Shown one piece after another: positions 38,058 to 46,857 of a stretch of DNA of 56,269 nucleotides. A program made the translations under genes and the position numbers. This DNA is from Comamonadaceae bacterium. GTDB taxonomy: Bacteria > Pseudomonadota > Gammaproteobacteria > Burkholderiales > Burkholderiaceae_C. The first letter of the stretch is position 1; every line of letters begins with the position of its first letter. The notes under the pieces are model-generated. The model worked only from the letters and a program-made list of their open reading frames with translations. It searched no databases and had not been told where the DNA came from. The stretch covers positions 1 through 56,269 of the forward strand of contig CANFJF010000017.1 in NCBI GenBank assembly GCA_947447355.1, written 5' to 3'.

Positions 38058-38975
38058 TCAAGCGGCCACCTCGGTGCGTTCAGCCACGCGCATCATGGCG
38101 CTGCGTGAGCGCGGGTTGCCGGAGACTTCAGCTTCTGACGGTTTGACACGGCCCAGCGCGTTGAGCTTCATCGCCTTGGGCTCGGCAAACGGCGCACGGC
38201 GATCAAACACCTCGCGCGAATGCTCGGCGATGAACTGCTTGACGATGCGGTCTTCGAGCGAGTGGAAACTGATCACCACCAGACGTCCTCCAGGTTGCAA
38301 GACTTTTAAAGACGCGACTAGCGCCTGTTGCAGTTCTTCAAGCTCGGCATTGATGAAAATCCGAAAAGCTTGAAATGTGCGCGTTGCAGGGTCCTTACCC
38401 GGCTCGCGGGTTTTGACCGCGCTAGCCACGACTTCGGCCAATTCAGCGGTGCTCCCAAGTGGGCCCCGTTCGTTGCGCCAACGATCAATCGCCTTTGCAA
38501 CCTGCCCAGCAAACCGTTCTTCGCCGTATTCACGTATGACCTCCGTCATGCTTTCTATGGATGCATCGGCCAGCCACTCGGCCACACTCTGGCCACGGGT
38601 GGTGTCCATGCGCATGTCGAGCGGCCCATTGCCGCGAAAGGAAAAACCGCGTGCCGCGTTGTCGATCTGCGGTGAACTCACACCCAGATCCATCAGAATT
38701 CCGCTGGCACTGCTGGCCGGCAACTCGCCCAAATGGCTGAAGCCCTCGTGGCGAATACTGAAGCGCTGATCGTTGATCGTGGCCGCGTCTGCAATTGCAT
38801 CCAAGTCTTTGTCGAACGCCGTCAGCCGACCTTGCGGCGACAGCTGCGAGAGAATTAATCGTGAATGCCCACCGCGCCCAAAGGTCGCGTCGATGTAATG
38901 TCCGTCCGGGTTGAGTTGCAGCGCATCGACTGCTTCGTTCAACAAGACGGTGCGGTGTGTCCATGTGTCTTGCAC
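38058..38975 (-). CDS. rsmH: 16S rRNA (cytosine1402-N4)-methyltransferase RsmH
   Basis: S-adenosylmethionine-dependent enzyme (former MraW) that methylates C1402 in the ribosomal P site. 305 residues with [16 protein letters not shown]-binding [26 protein letters not shown] and the C-terminal [16 protein letters not shown]. The start is GTG at 38975, nine bases behind the mraZ stop; no in-frame ATG is nearer the conserved N-terminus. Confidence 0.97.
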   Translation of the reverse strand: MQDTWTHRTVLLNEAVDALQLNPDGHYIDATFGRGGHSRLILSQLSPQGRLTAFDKDLDAIADAATINDQRFSIRHEGFSHLGELPASSASGILMDLGVSSPQIDNAARGFSFRGNGPLDMRMDTTRGQSVAEWLADASIESMTEVIREYGEERFAGQVAKAIDRWRNERGPLGSTAELAEVVASAVKTREPGKDPATRTFQAFRIFINAELEELQQALVASLKVLQPGGRLVVISFHSLEDRIVKQFIAEHSREVFDRRAPFAEPKAMKLNALGRVKPSEAEVSGNPRSRSAMMRVAERTEVAA

Positions 38976-38984
38976 CGTGATCTT

Positions 38985-39413
38985 TCAGAACGAAAAGTCC
39001 TTGAAGACGTCGGGCATCTCGCCCTTCATCTGCTCAGCCTCTTGGGCCGCATAAGTGGCTGAATCCCACAATTCGAAGTAACTGCCCATGCCGAGCAGCA
39101 CCGTGTCCTTGCTGATACCGGCCGCAGCCCGCAACTCAGGTGAGACCAGCACGCGGCCGGTCGCATCGAGCTCTACGTCCATGGCGTTGCCCAAAAAAAT
39201 ACGCTTCCACCATTGCGCTTGCATTGGTAGCGAGGCGATCCGCTCGCGGAATTTTTCCCATTCGTTGCGAGGAAAAATCATCAGGCAACCGTGCGGGTGT
39301 TTGGTGATGGTGAGCTGGCTTGCGGCGGTGGCGCTCAGCACGTCACGGTGCCGGGTCGGCACTGAAAGCCGCCCCTTAGCATCGAGAACAATAGATGACG
39401 CACCTTGGAACAC
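38985..39413 (-). CDS. mraZ: Transcriptional regulator MraZ
   Basis: First gene of the division cluster; a dimer of two SpoVT/AbrB-like half-domains that binds repeats in its own promoter. 142 residues starting [22 protein letters not shown], with the second half-domain from [22 protein letters not shown]. The start is GTG at 39413 with AAGG eight bases upstream. An MraZ-box-like repeat lies at 39430-39464. Confidence 0.95.
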   Translation of the reverse strand: MFQGASSIVLDAKGRLSVPTRHRDVLSATAASQLTITKHPHGCLMIFPRNEWEKFRERIASLPMQAQWWKRIFLGNAMDVELDATGRVLVSPELRAAAGISKDTVLLGMGSYFELWDSATYAAQEAEQMKGEMPDVFKDFSF

Positions 39414-39429
39414 TTGCTTGGCCTTTTAA

Positions 39430-39464
39430 AACACTTTTCACCACAAAACTGCACTTTTCACCAC
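39430..39464 (-). promoter_or_regulatory. MraZ box: four GTGNN repeats at 10-base spacing
   Basis: Reading the minus strand: GTGGT, GTGCA, GTGGT, GTGTT, each separated by exactly five bases (GAAAA, GTTTT, GAAAA). The periodicity of 5-base repeats with 5-base spacers is that of the known MraZ operator (TGGGN-N5 arrays in enterics), with a diverged core. It starts 17 bases ahead of the mraZ start, so MraZ probably represses the whole dcw cluster from here. Confidence 0.8.
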
Positions 39465-39979
39465 TTTATCAGGAATCTGACGCGAAGCAAGTGGAGCTCA
39501 AGAATAATTTTCAATGAAATCAATGACTTAGAGCGGTTTCAGCAGGTTACATGGAGATAAAAGTTGTTCTAAATTAAGCACTTAGCGATGGCTGTGAAAG
39601 TGCTTTCTCAGGGATTTTCAGACTGAGGAAAAATCTCATCGCGGTTCCTAAAGATGTCTTCGCTGCGAGCGCAGCGCGGCAGTCCATTGCCGCGCACTTC
39701 AGCGATAGATGGCCGCGCTGCGTTCGCCATGACAAAGTTTTGCCATGGAGAGAGAGAGAGAGAATCTCTTCACTGCAAACGAAAAAATCCCGTCACTGCG
39801 AGCGCAGCGTGGGAGTCCATCGGGAGGTGCGTGAACTCGCGTGAAAGCGAAGTAAGGATTCGGCTGAGCCTGTGCTGGGCTGACCGTGCGAACAAAGACT
39901 GAGCTTCCCGCCATTGCCAATCATCCAACCACTCTTGCGCAATCTGCGCCAGAGACGGTTGGTGATCCTCTGTCAGGTC
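39465..39979. other. Gene-poor stretch between mraZ and dksA with dispersed repeats
   Basis: The mraZ promoter must lie at its left end; I see no single clear -35/-10 pair. The middle holds repeat copies (39659-39821). On the minus strand the frame that continues after the dksA stop stays open to about 39767 without a start codon, and DNA at 39925-39962 can fold into an imperfect hairpin. No gene is called. Confidence 0.5.
39659..39821. repeat. Dispersed REP/ERIC-like palindromic repeats
   Basis: GCTGCGAGCGCAGCGCGGCAGTCCA-type units occur at about 39659-39685 and 39793-39821, with an inverted relative at about 39703-39733. The same core (CTGCGAGCGCAGCGCGGCAGTCCA) recurs in the repeat pair at 52884-53092, so this is a family dispersed in the chromosome. 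Units are palindromic and non-coding. Confidence 0.75.
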
Positions 39980-41026
39980 TCAGTCACCGAACAATTTTTG
40001 TTTCAGTTCACGGCGCTGCTGCGCTTCCAGTGACAAGCTGGCGGTAGGACGTGCGATCAGACGACCGACGCCAATGGCTTCGCCGGTTTCGTCGCAATAA
40101 CCGTAGTCGCCGGCATCGATGCGAGAAATCGACTGCTCGATTTTCTTCAATAACTTGCGCTCGCGGTCACGCGTACGCAGTTCAAGGGCGTGCTCTTCTT
40201 CGATCGTCGCGCGGTCTGCCGGATCGGGTACAACGACAGTGTCTTCACGCAAGTTCTCGGTGGTTTGACCGGCACTGGCGTGAATTTCACTTTTCAGAAT
40301 CGACAGTTTGTGGCGGAAAAAAGCCAGCTGCTTTTCATTCATGTACTCGCTGTCAGGCATGGCCTTGACTTCTTCGTCCGTCAACTCGTTGGCTTCTTTG
40401 GTCTTCCAGTTGTTGGCGAGTTTGGGGTCTTTGCGAGCGGCCACATGGGGTGGCGGCGATATCACGCGTTCAGTGATGGTCGAGTAGCTGGCTTTAGCGG
40501 CGTCAGGCGCGTGCGTCGGCACCATCGGTGCTGGCGGTGGCGACATCGCTGCCGTGCGAGCGGAACTTCTGCGTCCGGGTTTGAGGGCGGGTGGAGGCGT
40601 GATCATGGTCTTTGGAACAGGGGGCGCGGCGGGCTGAGGAGCCTGCACCGGCTTGGAAGGTAGGGACGCTGCCTTGGTTGCACTCAGCGGTGCAACTTTG
40701 GCAGAAGAGGATGACGGAGTTTTCGAAACTGGTTTGGCAACCGGTTTAACAACAGGTTTTATAACCGATTTAGCTACAGAATTTTTACCAATGACTTCTT
40801 TGGTTACCAATTTTTTTACAGGAGGCGCTTTTTTAAGGGCCACAGGCTTGGTCTTAGACTGCACCACTTTGACAGGGGTTTTGGAGACTGGCTTCACGAT
40901 CGTCTTGCTGGCGACTTTAGCCGCCGGCTTAGTCGCCTTTTTAACCGGGCTCTTAACGACGGTTTTGGCAACTGTCTTGGTGGCCACTTTCACAGGCGTC
41001 TTGCTCTTTTTGGCGGGGGTTTTCAC
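39980..41026 (-). CDS. dksA: DksA-family RNA polymerase-binding regulator with long basic N-terminus
   Basis: The last 110 residues are DksA: MNEKQLAFFRHKLSILKSEI coiled coil, DPADRATIEEEHALELRTRDRERKLLKKIEQSISRIDAGDYGYCDETGE and ARPTASLSLEAQQRRELKQKLFGD. DksA binds the RNA polymerase secondary channel with ppGpp. Only one of the four zinc-finger cysteines of E. coli DksA remains (in GYCDETGE), so zinc binding is unlikely. About 230 residues of Lys/Thr/Val/Pro/Ala-rich, low-complexity repeats precede it. GTG 41026 has an excellent AAGGAGA upstream and is preferred (348 residues); ATG 41227, also with GGAGG, would add 67 residues. A COG0523 GTPase gene lies directly upstream. Confidence 0.88.
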   Translation of the reverse strand: MKTPAKKSKTPVKVATKTVAKTVVKSPVKKATKPAAKVASKTIVKPVSKTPVKVVQSKTKPVALKKAPPVKKLVTKEVIGKNSVAKSVIKPVVKPVAKPVSKTPSSSSAKVAPLSATKAASLPSKPVQAPQPAAPPVPKTMITPPPALKPGRRSSARTAAMSPPPAPMVPTHAPDAAKASYSTITERVISPPPHVAARKDPKLANNWKTKEANELTDEEVKAMPDSEYMNEKQLAFFRHKLSILKSEIHASAGQTTENLREDTVVVPDPADRATIEEEHALELRTRDRERKLLKKIEQSISRIDAGDYGYCDETGEAIGVGRLIARPTASLSLEAQQRRELKQKLFGD

Positions 41027-41289
41027 GTCTTGTCTCCTTTGGGCAGTGGCCTGTGGATGGCCCTCGGCTTTCAATACCGGGGTCCGGTTGATGCGACCGT
41101 CTTGATGCGAATGCTCTGCACTATCGGCAGCTGTCGGCTTGGCACTTCGATCGGCGCGCGATTTTAGCGGCGCATTGGCTGCACTGGGTGCCGAAAAACC
41201 AAATCGTTGCAAAAATGAAACAAGCATCGAGCCCTCCAGCCAAAAATCAGCATCAACCGCAAGCTATTGAAGTTTGCGGAGAGCCTAAC

Positions 41290-42360
41290 TCAAACCAGGC
41301 ACTGCTCAAGGCCTTGCAGAAAAATATCTTTGGGCAGGTCAATACCGATAAAAACCATCTTGCTGGTCTTCACTTCGCCCTCAGCCCAAGCTGGTCCAAG
41401 GTCACTGCCCATCAACTGGTGCACACCTTGAAAGATCACTTTGCGATCCGTGCCTTCCATGTTCAGCACGCCTTTGTAGCGCAGCATGCGCGGGCCATAA
41501 ATATTCACCACGGCACCGAGAAAGTCTTCCAGCTTGGCTGGGCTAAACGCGCGGTCAGAGCGAAACACAAAGCTTTTCACGTCATCGTCGTGATGATGGT
41601 GATGGCCGTGTCCGGCGTGACCATCTGCTGCGTCATGGGCGTGCGACGGATGGTCGCAATGTTCGCCGGGCGCATGGTCGTGGCCGGCATGGGCGTCAGT
41701 CTCTTCCTTCAGAAAGTCCGGGTCAATGTCGAGTTTGGAATTCAAATTGAAGCCGCGCAGGTCAAACACATCGGCAATCGCGACTTCGCCAAAATGCACC
41801 GCGCGCTGGGGTGCTCGGGGGTTCATGTGGGTCAAGCGGTGCATCAGGGCTTTGACTTCGCTGTCATCCACCAGATCCGTCTTGCTGATGAAGATTTGAT
41901 CGGCAAAGCCGACTTGGCGGCGGGCTTCCTGGCGGTCGTTGAGCTGTGTGGCGGCGTGCTTGGCATCGACCAAGGTCAGGATCGAGTCCAGCAGGTACTG
42001 CTCGGCAATTTCTTCGTCCATGAAAAAAGTCTGCGCCACCGGGCCGGGATCAGCCAAGCCCGTGGTTTCAATCACAACGCGGTCAAACGTCAACAGGCCT
42101 TGGCGTTTCTTGGCGGCCAGCAGTTGCAACGTTTCGCGCAGGTCTTCACGGATCGAGCAGCAGATGCAGCCGTTGTTCATCTGAATGATGTTCTCGTTGG
42201 TGTCGTTCACCAAAATCTCGTTGTCGATGTTTTCTTCACCGAACTCATTTTCAATGACAGCAATTTTTTGACCGTGGGCTTCGGTCAACACGCGCTTCAA
42301 AAGAGTGGTTTTGCCGGAACCCAGAAAGCCGGTCAGGATGGTGACGGGAATCAAACTCAT
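41290..42360 (-). CDS. CobW/COG0523 family GTPase, putative zinc metallochaperone
   Basis: A 356-residue G3E GTPase with P-loop GFLGSGKTT (11-19), the metal-binding CICC motif (residues 65-68) and ISKTDLVDD as base-recognition motif. Between the GTPase and C-terminal CobW domains is a His/Asp-rich stretch (about 225-265, including GHGHHHHHDDD) suited to metal binding. Members of this family move zinc to target proteins such as ZNG1/MetAP1 or serve low-zinc survival (YeiR, ZigA); cobalt handling for cobalamin is the alternative, but no cobalamin gene is near. No clear Zur box was found in the 132 bases upstream. Confidence 0.88.
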   Translation of the reverse strand: MSLIPVTILTGFLGSGKTTLLKRVLTEAHGQKIAVIENEFGEENIDNEILVNDTNENIIQMNNGCICCSIREDLRETLQLLAAKKRQGLLTFDRVVIETTGLADPGPVAQTFFMDEEIAEQYLLDSILTLVDAKHAATQLNDRQEARRQVGFADQIFISKTDLVDDSEVKALMHRLTHMNPRAPQRAVHFGEVAIADVFDLRGFNLNSKLDIDPDFLKEETDAHAGHDHAPGEHCDHPSHAHDAADGHAGHGHHHHHDDDVKSFVFRSDRAFSPAKLEDFLGAVVNIYGPRMLRYKGVLNMEGTDRKVIFQGVHQLMGSDLGPAWAEGEVKTSKMVFIGIDLPKDIFLQGLEQCLV

Positions 42361-42492
42361 GGTGTGCCTAACTAGAAAAATCTGAAAAGAAAACGGGTGG
42401 AAAGCTCAACAAGATGCAAGCAAAAGGTAACCCGCTATTTTAGCGAGCGAGGCCGTCGACCGCAGCAACGCGACCCGGCCAACCTGCAGATG

Positions 42493-43695
42493 TCAAGGCT
42501 TTCTGACCAGCACCAGCCCCTTGAGGTATTCACCCTCAGGGAAGGTGACTGTCATCGGATGGTCCGGGGCACCGCCCAAGCGCTCGCTAATGAAAGCGTC
42601 GACGCCAGCATCTGTGCCGGCTGAAGCCACGATCTTGTGAAACAGATCAGCGCTGATGCCACCCGAACACGAGTAGGTGAACAGCACACCGCCGGGCTCC
42701 AGAATCATCAGCGCCAAGCGGTTGATGTCTTTGTAGGCGCGCGCGGCACGTTCGGCGTGCGCAACCGTGGGTGCAAACTTCGGCGGGTCCAGCACGATCG
42801 CGTCAAAAGTGCGGCCTTCCTTGATGTACTGCCGCAGCGAGGCGTTGACATCGGCATCTCGCATCTCGCAACGCGCGGCGTCAAAGCCGTTCAACGCAAC
42901 ATTGGCCCAGGCTTTTTCGATGGCCGGGCCGGATGAGTCAATCGAGGTCACGTGCGCCGCGCCGCCAGCCAAGGCCGCCACCGTGAAACCGCCGGTGTAG
43001 CAGTAACAGTTCAGCACCCGCTGGAACTGCCGGCGCCGGGTGTAAGCAGCAAACTTCTGACGGCTGTCGCGCTGGTCTAAATAAAAGCCGGTTTTGTGGC
43101 CTTCAGCGATGTTCAGGCCGAGCTGCCAATCGTGTTCTTGGATGACGATGTCGGTGTCCGCCGGTTGCCCTTCAGCCGGTGCACCGCTCAGCCAGCCGGT
43201 GGCTTCAGGCAAACCTTCCAGTGCGCGCACGCTGGCGTCGGAGCGTTCATACAGACGCGTCAAGCCGGTTTGGGCCTGCAGGGCCTCGACGATGACGCTC
43301 TTCCAGCGCTCCACGCCGCAGCTTGAAAATTGCACCACCAAGGTGTCGGCATAACGGTCGACCACCAGCCCCGGCAAGCCGTCAGACTCGCCATGCACCA
43401 AGCGCACGCCATTGCTTTGAATATCAAACAAGGTTCGGGCCTTGATCGCAGCGGCAATGCGGGCGCTGAAAAAGGCCGCGTCAATGCGCTGGGTTTCGTC
43501 AAAGCTCCAAACCCGCGCGCGGATCTTGGAGGTCGGGCTGACCGCCGCCCAGGCCAGAAAACGGCCGTCGTGGCTGTCCACGCGCACCGTTTCTCCCGGA
43601 TCGCCACTGCCCTTGGCGATGGCGCCGTCAAAAATCCACGGGTGTCGCCGCTGCAGTGAGCGTTCTTTGCCTTCTCGGAGTCGAATTGATTTCAT
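42493..43695 (-). CDS. rlmI: Class I rRNA (cytosine-C5) methyltransferase, RlmI-like
   Basis: A 400-residue protein with an N-terminal PUA domain (LREGKERSLQRRHPWIFDGAI) and a SAM-dependent Rossmann methyltransferase domain (LNCYCYTGGFTVAALAGGAAHVTSIDSSGPAIEKA; DAIVLDPPKFAPT, the catalytic PP motif). It matches E. coli RlmI (m5C1962 of 23S rRNA) in length (396) and layout. Stand-alone gene; a different base target cannot be excluded. Confidence 0.9.
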   Translation of the reverse strand: MKSIRLREGKERSLQRRHPWIFDGAIAKGSGDPGETVRVDSHDGRFLAWAAVSPTSKIRARVWSFDETQRIDAAFFSARIAAAIKARTLFDIQSNGVRLVHGESDGLPGLVVDRYADTLVVQFSSCGVERWKSVIVEALQAQTGLTRLYERSDASVRALEGLPEATGWLSGAPAEGQPADTDIVIQEHDWQLGLNIAEGHKTGFYLDQRDSRQKFAAYTRRRQFQRVLNCYCYTGGFTVAALAGGAAHVTSIDSSGPAIEKAWANVALNGFDAARCEMRDADVNASLRQYIKEGRTFDAIVLDPPKFAPTVAHAERAARAYKDINRLALMILEPGGVLFTYSCSGGISADLFHKIVASAGTDAGVDAFISERLGGAPDHPMTVTFPEGEYLKGLVLVRKP

Positions 43696-43730
43696 GCGCC
43701 TATTGTCGCGGCTGGCGCAAGCAAAGATCG

Positions 43731-43999
43731 GCCAGAGGGCTGGCCTCCTACGGGAACATGCAGCGACCTTGCGGCTTGTCCCCGTAGGATCTGAGCCCTC
43801 TCAGCGATCCTCGAACCTGATTTTCTCAAACCAAACCTGAGCAGGGGAATCAGCCAGAGGGCTGGCTTCCTACGGGGACATGCAACGACCTTGCGGCTTG
43901 TCCCCGTAGGAGCTGAGCCCTCTCAGCGATCCCCGAACCTGATTTTCTCAAACCAAACCTGAGCAGGGGAATAGGCCAGAGGGCTGGCCTCCTACGATG
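43731..43999. repeat. 122-bp tandem repeat with nested inverted repeats, 2.2 copies
   Basis: Units begin at 43731, 43853 and 43975 (GCCAGAGGGCTGGC each time), a constant period of 122 bases; the third is cut short at about 43995. Inside each unit GAGGGCT and CCTACGGGGACA are mirrored by TGTCCCCGTAGG and AGCCCTC, so each can fold into a long hairpin. The xerC stop codon (43994-43992) lies inside the partial third copy, so the array forms the xerC 3' end and may act as its terminator or mRNA stabiliser. Confidence 0.92.
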
Positions 44000-45032
44000 A
44001 CGGGGGTTTTCGGTTTGGTTTGAGGCTGGCCTTGAGTCCGGCCACTGTCGCGCGGGGATGCGCGGCGTCATAAATCTTCGCCAGATGCTGAAAATCAAGC
44101 CGCGTGTAAACCTGCGTGGTGGTGATGTTGGCGTGCCCGAGCAACTCTTGCACGGCGCGCAAATCGCCACTCGACTGCAGCACGTGACTGGCGAAAGAAT
44201 GGCGCAGCATGTGCGGATGCACCGGCGTCGCCAGTCCGGCCTGCAGCGAACGCAGCTTGAGGCGGACCCGAATGTGCTGCGGCGTTAAACGGCTACCGCG
44301 GTGACTGATAAACAGCGCGCCAGCTGCCGCCTCCGCGGCCTCAGGATCAGCGCTCAACCATTCAGTGCGCACCGCCAACCATTCCGTCAGCGAGCGCATA
44401 GCTTTCGCCCCCACAGGCACGCTACGCCGCTTACCGCCCTTGCCGAGCACATGGGCTTCGGCGGCTTGCAGATCAATCCAGCCTTGCGCTTGAGCGCTGG
44501 CGAGAGCGTCCAGCCCGACCAACTCACCGATGCGCAGACCACAGCCGTAGAGCAATTCGGTCAGGCATTCGTCGCGCGCTTGCAAGCCCGGGTGCGCCTC
44601 GGTGTCTGCCGTCTGGAAGTCGGCCAACTGCACCGCTTCATCGACGCTGAGCGCCTTGGGCAGCGGCTTGGCCACTTTGGGAGCGCGCAAGTCTTGCACC
44701 GGATTGATGCTGACCAGACCTTCACGCCCGAGCCAGCCATAAAAGCCGCGCCAGCCCGACAAAATGAGCGCAATGCCGCGGCCGCTGCGACCGCCACCAT
44801 GCATTTGTGCGACCCAGCGGCGCATGTGCACCGGTGTCACCGTCGTCAAAGACACTGCCGCCTGTTCAGCCGATATTTGCAGTTTTTCTAAGTCCAGCGT
44901 GTAGAGCGCCAGCGTGCGTGCGGCCAGTCGCTTTTCAACGCGCGCATGCTCGAGGTAGCGCAGGACCAAAGGATCAGGCACCGAGGGTGCCGGTCTGAGC
45001 GGCAGATTTAACGACGAATTTTTGACCTGCAT
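43992..45032 (-). CDS. xerC: Tyrosine recombinase XerC
   Basis: Site-specific recombinase that resolves chromosome dimers at dif together with XerD. From ATG 45032 it has 346 residues (E. coli XerC 298): an N-terminal SAM-like core-binding domain and a catalytic domain with LLYGCGLRIGELVGLD (catalytic Arg167), HMLRHSFASHVLQSSGDLRAVQELLGHANITTTQVYTRLD (HxxR and the nucleophilic Tyr). A TTG at 45062 is the alternative start. Gene order dapF-DUF484-xerC is the classical one. The extra length lies partly in a charged insertion (about 136-152) and in the C-terminal tail. Confidence 0.93.
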   Translation of the reverse strand: MQVKNSSLNLPLRPAPSVPDPLVLRYLEHARVEKRLAARTLALYTLDLEKLQISAEQAAVSLTTVTPVHMRRWVAQMHGGGRSGRGIALILSGWRGFYGWLGREGLVSINPVQDLRAPKVAKPLPKALSVDEAVQLADFQTADTEAHPGLQARDECLTELLYGCGLRIGELVGLDALASAQAQGWIDLQAAEAHVLGKGGKRRSVPVGAKAMRSLTEWLAVRTEWLSADPEAAEAAAGALFISHRGSRLTPQHIRVRLKLRSLQAGLATPVHPHMLRHSFASHVLQSSGDLRAVQELLGHANITTTQVYTRLDFQHLAKIYDAAHPRATVAGLKASLKPNRKPPSS

Positions 45033-45076
45033 GGCTGGTTGAGCTTTGAAATAGGCTGACAACCGCCGGTCATCAA

Positions 45077-45787
45077 TTAGCCTGGCGTCTTGTCAGCCTG
45101 GCTGCGCAGACGCGACAGGGCAGCGCTGGCCAGCTCGCCAATGCGCTGCAAAAAGTCGGTGCCCATGCCAATGGTGAAACGCTCCGCATCAGGCGACGCC
45201 AGCACCAGCAAACCGAACGCTTGTGGGGCAGCGTCAGAGCGCAAGGCGATCAACGCCACCGATTTAACCTCAGCCGGTTCAGGCAACCAGTTAACGGCTT
45301 CCAACCCGACATTGAGGCCGCAAAAAGGTGTCGATAGCGAGGCGGCAAAGCTGCGAACGTCTTCGCTCACGCCAGCGGCAAAATCACCCTCAGAAAATGG
45401 CACTGCGACGTCCCAAACCTTGATAGCCACTTGCGGAATTAAAAACTGCGCCTGCAGTTCTTGGGCAATGGTGTCAGGCAAATCTCGGGCCGCCGGCGTC
45501 ATCAGCAGGCTCAGCATCCACGTCTGCATCTTGTCGGCAATGGTGACGTTTTCTTGACCATGGCGGATCATTTCAACGACGCGCGACTCGAGGCCGCGGA
45601 TCTTGTCGCGCAGCATGCCAGCTTGACGTTCTTGCAAGCTGACGGCACGGGTGCCGTGGCCACTCGACAGCTGCACGGTGGCCAGCAGTTCGGCGTGACG
45701 CTCAAAAAAGTCGGGCGTATTGGCCAAGAAATTGGCGATGTCGTCTTCGGTGATCGGGTGTTGCATAGAAGGAGGTATCGGATTCAT
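45077..45787 (-). CDS. DUF484 family protein
   Basis: About 236 residues from ATG 45787 (another ATG lies at 45796). The N-terminus ITEDDIANFLANTPDFFERHAELLATVQL and SLQERQAGMLRDKIRGLESRV are hallmarks of DUF484, a GAF-like fold of unknown function found between dapF and xerC in many proteobacteria. The C-terminal GAF-like half includes LALRSD and GLLVLASPDAERF. A role linked to XerC recombination has been assumed from gene order only. Confidence 0.88.
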   Translation of the reverse strand: MNPIPPSMQHPITEDDIANFLANTPDFFERHAELLATVQLSSGHGTRAVSLQERQAGMLRDKIRGLESRVVEMIRHGQENVTIADKMQTWMLSLLMTPAARDLPDTIAQELQAQFLIPQVAIKVWDVAVPFSEGDFAAGVSEDVRSFAASLSTPFCGLNVGLEAVNWLPEPAEVKSVALIALRSDAAPQAFGLLVLASPDAERFTIGMGTDFLQRIGELASAALSRLRSQADKTPG

Positions 45788-45862
45788 GGTGCACATTGTC
45801 CTCAGTTTCAGGGAAGGTGAAAAGTAAAAAGGCCGGCGCGCGTCAGAACGGCATCAGACACT

Positions 45863-46753
45863 TCACGCGTCAGGCAGGTCGATCTCGCCTTCAAACACCT
45901 GTGTCGCGGGTCCGCTCAGAAAGACCGGCGCATCGAGTCGATCTGCCGTGCCTTGCCACTCGATGTGCAGCAAACCGCCGTGAGTCTGCACGTCGACATT
46001 CGCATCAAGCAGGCCCAGCCGAATGCCCGCCACCACGGCCGCACAAGCGCCGGTGCCGCAAGCCAGTGTTTCACCCGCGCCGCGTTCGTAAACACGCAAG
46101 CGCACTTCGCTGCGGGACACAATTTGCATGAAGCCGGCGTTGACGCGACGCACAAATCGCGGGTGGTTTTCAATCTGCGGCCCCCAGACCAGCACCGGCG
46201 CCGTGTCGACTGAATCAACAATCTGCACGGCATGCGGGTTGCCCATGGACACAATGGCAGAGAAGACAGTGCTGAGGTGACCATCCGCCGTCAATTCCAA
46301 CGGCCAGGTGGCCCAGCCGTTGACGAATTTCGGCGTCAAGCCCGCAGCGTCAAAAGGCACCATGGGCAAGTCGAAAACGGGCGCGCCCATGTCGACGCTG
46401 ACCCGACCATCGGGTTGCAGCGTGAGCGTCAAGACGCGGTTCATGGTTTGCACGCGTACCGTGTCGCGCACAGTCAATTGGTGATCGCGTACGTAGCGCA
46501 CAAAGCATCGCGAGCCGTTCCCGCAGTGCTCCACTTCTTGACCGTCGGCGTTGTGAATCGCATAGGAAAAATCGATGTCGACAGCACCCACTGGCGCGGG
46601 TCGCACACTCAATATTTGGTCTGCGCCAACGCCGAAGTGGCGGTCCGCCAAAAAGCGGTATTGCGCTGAGCTCAGGCCCAGCCGTTCTCGGGTCTCGTCG
46701 AGGACCACGAAATCATTGCCGGCGCCCTGCATTTTGGTGAATCGAATTCGCAT
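45863..46753 (-). CDS. dapF: Diaminopimelate epimerase DapF
   Basis: Converts LL- to meso-diaminopimelate for lysine and peptidoglycan. From ATG 46753 the protein has 296 residues, beginning [22 protein letters not shown], with the two catalytic cysteines C77 ([12 protein letters not shown]) and C232 ([13 protein letters not shown]). The frame upstream of this ATG is open but not conserved. It supplies the substrate for MurE of the same window. Confidence 0.96.
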   Translation of the reverse strand: MRIRFTKMQGAGNDFVVLDETRERLGLSSAQYRFLADRHFGVGADQILSVRPAPVGAVDIDFSYAIHNADGQEVEHCGNGSRCFVRYVRDHQLTVRDTVRVQTMNRVLTLTLQPDGRVSVDMGAPVFDLPMVPFDAAGLTPKFVNGWATWPLELTADGHLSTVFSAIVSMGNPHAVQIVDSVDTAPVLVWGPQIENHPRFVRRVNAGFMQIVSRSEVRLRVYERGAGETLACGTGACAAVVAGIRLGLLDANVDVQTHGGLLHIEWQGTADRLDAPVFLSGPATQVFEGEIDLPDA

Positions 46754-46857
46754 CAGGGCATTATCCGTCGAGCCACTGCGGGGGATTCCCGCCGCCTGTT
46801 CAAGCTTCAAACCCATTACCATGCTGACCTTGACTCCCTCATCAAAGAAAGACCGTC

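Noticed and set aside
39699-39920. 73-codon minus-strand frame behind dksA
   Set aside because: Mostly composed of dispersed palindromic repeat sequence; no ribosome-binding site.
39925-39962. Hairpin behind dksA as a terminator
   Set aside because: Imperfect stem with three mismatched positions and no T-run; may simply reflect formerly coding sequence.
41188-42375. 395-codon frame opposite the CobW-type GTPase gene
   Set aside because: Antisense to the GTPase gene with P-loop and CICC motif; no family recognised in the reverse frame.
42361-42492. Zur-type operator upstream of the COG0523 GTPase gene
   Set aside because: Searched for the GTTATA-type palindrome; nothing convincing was seen.
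43731-43999. Possible CRISPR array
   Set aside because: Only two full units, no unique spacers, no cas genes; it is a direct tandem repeat.
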